Part shown: piece after piece, positions 61,530-64,000 of the stretch
Position numbering within the stretch: the stretch's first letter is position 1
Layout: each line of letters starts with the position of its first letter
Assembly (NCBI RefSeq): GCF_000425465.1
Contig: NZ_AUDM01000016.1
Coordinates: 1 to 64,000 of the forward strand
Direction: 5' to 3'
DNA length: 64,000 nt
From: Flavobacterium filum DSM 17961
Lineage (GTDB): Bacteria > Bacteroidota > Bacteroidia > Flavobacteriales > Flavobacteriaceae
Position numbers and translations under genes: made by a program
Notes under the pieces: generated by a model
Database searches by the model: none
What the model was told of the DNA's origin: nothing
What the model saw: only the letters and a program-made list of their open reading frames with translations

Positions 61530-61565
61530 AAATGCCGTTTTAGAATTTAAAACGGCATTTTTTTA
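61529..61565. terminator. Bidirectional terminator after hipT
   Basis: AAATGCCGTTTT and AAAACGGCATTT form a 12-bp stem around AGAATT, with A-rich and T-rich flanks. Confidence 0.92.
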
Positions 61566-61790
61566 CTCCTCATACCGTTCCATTTCCCTATCATAAAAAG
61601 CTCCCGCCAATTCAATTAGCTTTTCCATTTCGGTTTCTAATTCTTTCTCATCTTCTTCGTCAATTTCTTCTAGAAATTCTACATCGTCGTCTTTTAAATT
61701 GATTAAAAAACGAGGATAATCTAAGTGAATCACAAAAATATCTTCAGGATAATCGGTGTTGTCTGCTAAAACGAATTTTGGTAAGTCCAT
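61563..61790 (-). CDS. Acidic small protein, conserved unknown
   Basis: The 75-aa protein begins MDLPKFVLADNTDYPEDIFVIHLDYPRFLINL and continues in a Glu/Asp-rich coil (DDDVEFLEEIDEEDEKELETEME) and a C-terminal helix AGAFYDREMERYEE. It resembles small Bacteroidota proteins annotated as hypothetical. It sits between purM and the terminator. Function is unknown. Confidence 0.75.
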   Translation of the reverse strand: MDLPKFVLADNTDYPEDIFVIHLDYPRFLINLKDDDVEFLEEIDEEDEKELETEMEKLIELAGAFYDREMERYEE

Positions 61791-61796
61791 GTTTTT

Positions 61797-61829
61797 TAGG
61801 TAATGGGTTAATGGTAATGGGTAAAAGGT
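61797..61829. repeat. GGTAATG heptamer array filling the gap before purM's stop
   Basis: AGGTAAT, GGGTTAAT, GGTAATG and GGTAAAA follow each other with a period near 7 bp. The array fills nearly all of the 39-bp gap and is the reverse complement of the heptamer at 3448-3538. Confidence 0.75.
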
Positions 61830-63008
61830 TTAATATTCAAAAGTACCAAATTCACTGGTAATCGTTAATTTTTTTTGTTCGGATGCTTCTACTTTGCCGA
61901 CAATTTGAGCATCAACATTGAATGATTTTGAAATTTCGATAATGTCGTTGGCAATTTCAGCAGAAACATACAATTCCATTCGGTGACCGCAATTAAAGAC
62001 TTGATACATTTCTTTCCAATCGGTTTTGGATTGTTCTTGAATCAGTTTAAACAAAGGTGGAATCGGGAATAAATTATCTTTGATAATGTGCAAATTATCA
62101 ATAAAATGTAAAATCTTCGTTTGTGCTCCACCACTGCAATGCACCATGCCGTGAATGTCTTTTGATGAATATTTTTCTAAAATAGCTTTGATAATTGGAG
62201 CATACGTTCGTGTTGGCGAAAGCACTAATTTTCCGGCATCAATAGGACTATTTTCCACTTCATCTGTCAATTTTACTTGACCGGAATAAACCAATTCAGA
62301 AGGGACGGCAGCATCAAAACTTTCCGGATATTTCTCGGCTAAATACTTAGCAAAAACATCATGACGAGCTGAGGTTAAACCATTACTTCCCATTCCGCCG
62401 TTGTATTCTTTTTCGTAAGAGGCTTGACCGAACGAGGCCAAACCAACAATCACATCTCCGGGCTGAATATTGGCATTATCAATCACATCGCTGCGTTTCA
62501 TTCGAGCGGTTACGGTAGAATCTACAATAACTGTTCGAACTAAATCACCCACATCAGCCGTTTCGCCACCGGTGGAATGAATCGTTACACCAAATGATTT
62601 TAATTCTTGAATCAATTCTTCCGTTCCGTTTATGATAGCGGAAATTACTTCTGCAGGAATCAAATTCTTGTTTCTTCCGATGGTCGAGGAAAGCATAATA
62701 TTGTCTGTTGCTCCCACACAAAGCAAATCATCAATATTCATAATCAGGGCATCTTGAGCAATACCTTTCCACACCGAAATATCGCCTGTTTCTTTCCAAT
62801 ATAAATACGCTAACGACGATTTTGTTCCGGCTCCATCAGCGTGCATTAAAAGACAATAATTCTCATCTCCAGTTAAATAATCGGGAACTATTTTGCAAAA
62901 AGCTTTGGGAAATAATCCTTTATCAATGTTTTTGATGGCGTTATGCACGTCTTCTTTGGCGGCAGAAACTCCGCGAAGAGCATAACGTTTGCTGGTATCT
63001 GAACTCAT
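61830..63008 (-). CDS. purM: Phosphoribosylformylglycinamidine cyclo-ligase (AIR synthetase)
   Basis: This enzyme makes 5-aminoimidazole ribonucleotide with ATP, the fifth step of purine synthesis. The 392-aa protein has the PurM fold: MHADGAGTKSSLAYLYWKETG, MNIDDLLCVGA, STGGETADVGD, ASFGQASYEKEYNGGMGSNG and PTRTYAPII. An HGMVHCSGGAQTKILHF substrate loop follows. Such long, divergent PurMs are usual in Bacteroidota. It has its own promoter and the CACAACAACACAAC leader. Confidence 0.93.
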   Translation of the reverse strand: MSSDTSKRYALRGVSAAKEDVHNAIKNIDKGLFPKAFCKIVPDYLTGDENYCLLMHADGAGTKSSLAYLYWKETGDISVWKGIAQDALIMNIDDLLCVGATDNIMLSSTIGRNKNLIPAEVISAIINGTEELIQELKSFGVTIHSTGGETADVGDLVRTVIVDSTVTARMKRSDVIDNANIQPGDVIVGLASFGQASYEKEYNGGMGSNGLTSARHDVFAKYLAEKYPESFDAAVPSELVYSGQVKLTDEVENSPIDAGKLVLSPTRTYAPIIKAILEKYSSKDIHGMVHCSGGAQTKILHFIDNLHIIKDNLFPIPPLFKLIQEQSKTDWKEMYQVFNCGHRMELYVSAEIANDIIEISKSFNVDAQIVGKVEASEQKKLTITSEFGTFEY

Positions 63009-63009
63009 A

Positions 63010-63059
63010 GTTGTGTTGTTGTGTTGGGCAAAGATAGGATTAATGTGAAAATGTCACAA
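63010..63059 (-). promoter_or_regulatory. purM promoter and shared leader
   Basis: On the minus strand TTG (63057-63059), a 20-bp spacer and TATCTTTG (63029-63036) match the -33/-7 consensus. The leader then reads CCCAA followed by CACAACAACACAAC (63010-63023) and one base before ATG. The 14-nt leader is identical to the one before pyrD. Confidence 0.8.
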
Positions 63060-63080
63060 TGTAAAACCCATGAGAAATTA

Positions 63081-63836
63081 TTATTTTTCAAGTATCAAAA
63101 TTTCTACTCTTCGATTGGCAACACGTTCTTCTTCATTTTTTTCCGGTAACGGATAAATGGGTCGTGTGGAAGCAAATCCTTTGTATGAAATTCTATTTTT
63201 AGAAATTCCGTTAGTCAAAAGATAATTGTAAACCGTTTTGGCTCTTTTGTTGGAAATATCCTCAATTTCAACTACTTTACAACAAATATGGCCTTGAATT
63301 TCAATTTTCAGTTTTGGATTTGCTTTCATGATTTGAAGTAACTCGTCTAAAACAGGTGTCGATTCAGGAAGAACCTCATCACTCATGTTGAAAAAATTCA
63401 ACCCTTTGAGCTTCAAATAATCACCCATTTTAGCTTTTTTCACATTCTCTGAAAACGAGCTTTCATTTGTCAATTGATAAAAAACAACCACTTTCCTATT
63501 TTCATCTTGATTGAATGAAACGTCAAAATCTTCACCAAAAGGAACTCGTTCTACAGCATCAAGAACTTTTATTTTATTGAGTTTTAAAATATTTTCGATG
63601 GAGTGAATTCGCTTTTCAGCTAACTTTAAATTGTACACTCTTGAGTCAACGGTGTCGCAGTATCCTTCCATTTTATAGACTTCTGCGTTAGGATTTCCTT
63701 TTATCCATGCATTAATAAGTTGAATCGATTTGGAATTTGGCATTGCTTTATTGAAATCAAAAAACACTTCCAACTTTTCTTGTGCCGAAAGTGAAATGAA
63801 AAAAAAGAGTGCTATGAATAAAATGTTGCTTTTCAA
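63081..63836 (-). CDS. OmpA-family outer-membrane/periplasmic protein
   Basis: The 251-aa product has a signal peptide (MKSNILFIALFFFISLSAQ). A first, degenerate OmpA-like half (LEVFFDFNKAMPNSKS..YCDTVDSRVYNLKLAEKRI, about 22-118) follows, then a second OmpA-C domain (about 140-250) with IQGHIC, NKRAKTVYNYLL, GFASTRP and EERVANRRVEILIL. The start is TTG (63834-63836): no ATG fits, and it overlaps the upstream gene's TGA. It is probably bound to peptidoglycan. It is a tandem paralogue of the partial gene to the right. Confidence 0.83.
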   Translation of the reverse strand: MKSNILFIALFFFISLSAQEKLEVFFDFNKAMPNSKSIQLINAWIKGNPNAEVYKMEGYCDTVDSRVYNLKLAEKRIHSIENILKLNKIKVLDAVERVPFGEDFDVSFNQDENRKVVVFYQLTNESSFSENVKKAKMGDYLKLKGLNFFNMSDEVLPESTPVLDELLQIMKANPKLKIEIQGHICCKVVEIEDISNKRAKTVYNYLLTNGISKNRISYKGFASTRPIYPLPEKNEEERVANRRVEILILEK

Positions 63837-64000
63837 TTTTTAATAATTTCAATTTCTACTCTACGATTGGCTGCTCGTTCTTCTTCATTTTTTTCCGGTA
63901 ACGGATAAATGGGTTTACTGCTACCAAAACCTTGGTACGTTACTCTTGAGTTTTCTATTCCGTTCATTCGCAAAAATTGACTGATTGCTTTAGCTCTTTG
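63833..64000 (-). CDS. OmpA-family protein, C-terminal part (5' end beyond window)
   Basis: The frame is open to the window edge and ends with TGA at 63833. The 55 visible residues include QRAKAISQFLRMNGIENSRV, GFGSSKPIYPLPEKNEEER and ANRRVEIEII, the OmpA-C signature end. It shares the run YPLPEKNEEER with the next gene, showing recent tandem duplication. Its TGA overlaps the start codon of that gene. Confidence 0.87.
   Translation of the reverse strand, partial: QRAKAISQFLRMNGIENSRVTYQGFGSSKPIYPLPEKNEEERAANRRVEIEIIKN

Overview
The window is a 64 kb piece of a low-GC Bacteroidota chromosome, almost certainly Flavobacteriaceae and close to Flavobacterium. The gene content points there: a GH97 glycosidase, BshC of bacillithiol synthesis, DUF4295 next to L33/L28, DUF6452/DUF6048 next to RlmD, CCC-motif and DUF2752 membrane proteins, and a ProRS of the short type. 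So do the regulatory signals. Start codons lack Shine-Dalgarno sequences, and many genes carry the Bacteroidota promoter, a TTG at -33 and TAnnTTTG at -7, spaced by about 19 bp.

Layout. 0-0.3 kb is the 5' end of an IS256-family transposase running off the window edge, inserted just downstream of a signal-peptidase-I-like gene that appears to lack its catalytic Ser and Lys. 1-9.5 kb holds pyrD, a cysteine desulfurase, a GH97 glycosidase, small membrane proteins and lipoproteins, and ornithine aminotransferase. 9.7-24.8 kb holds a DASS transporter, rlmD with two conserved-unknown partners, thrC, a PAS histidine kinase with its response regulator, rpsT, two tRNA-Glu genes, proS, a Trp/Gly-repeat lipoprotein, an outer-membrane protein and rimO. 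24.8-28.4 kb is a three-gene biotin-dependent acyl-CoA carboxylase operon. A B12-type radical SAM protein and bshC follow. 32.4-34.3 kb is a small accessory patch with a PD-(D/E)XK protein, a decayed antitoxin gene and a duplicated zinc-finger protein. 34.5-45.8 kb is mostly housekeeping: ndk, a DciA-like protein, ftsY, L33/L28, cinA, an HPt protein, an exonuclease, a 2-oxoacid dehydrogenase E2 and a glycosyltransferase, ending in a ParE-type toxin-antitoxin pair. 45.8-56.2 kb holds an ABC-F ATPase, a four-helix-bundle gene between inverted repeat arrays, a methyltransferase, an ABC ATPase, an ATP-grasp protein, a cobalamin adenosyltransferase and secA. 56.3-64 kb holds a glycolate-oxidase-like flavoprotein, an AEC transporter, meaB, a tripartite hipBST-like toxin-antitoxin operon, purM and two OmpA-like genes.

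Working together. The acyl-CoA carboxylase, the PduO-type cobalamin adenosyltransferase and MeaB fit the propionyl-CoA to methylmalonyl-CoA to succinyl-CoA route, although they are scattered; the mutase itself is not in the window. pyrD and purM share an identical 14-nt leader just upstream of their start codons.

The most unusual theme is a set of degenerate arrays of 6-8 bp units. They fill short intergenic gaps and often touch or overlap stop or start codons. Several are paired head-to-head as inverted repeats. In one pair (47.7-48.3 kb) the two arms enclose the gene for a TIGR02436-type four-helix-bundle protein. In two others (40.3 kb and 50.9 kb) similar arms enclose only a short AT-rich core. 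Related heptamers also sit in-frame inside two coding sequences. This looks like a repeat family with possible autonomous and non-autonomous forms, and is the best candidate here for an undescribed system. Mobility is inference only.
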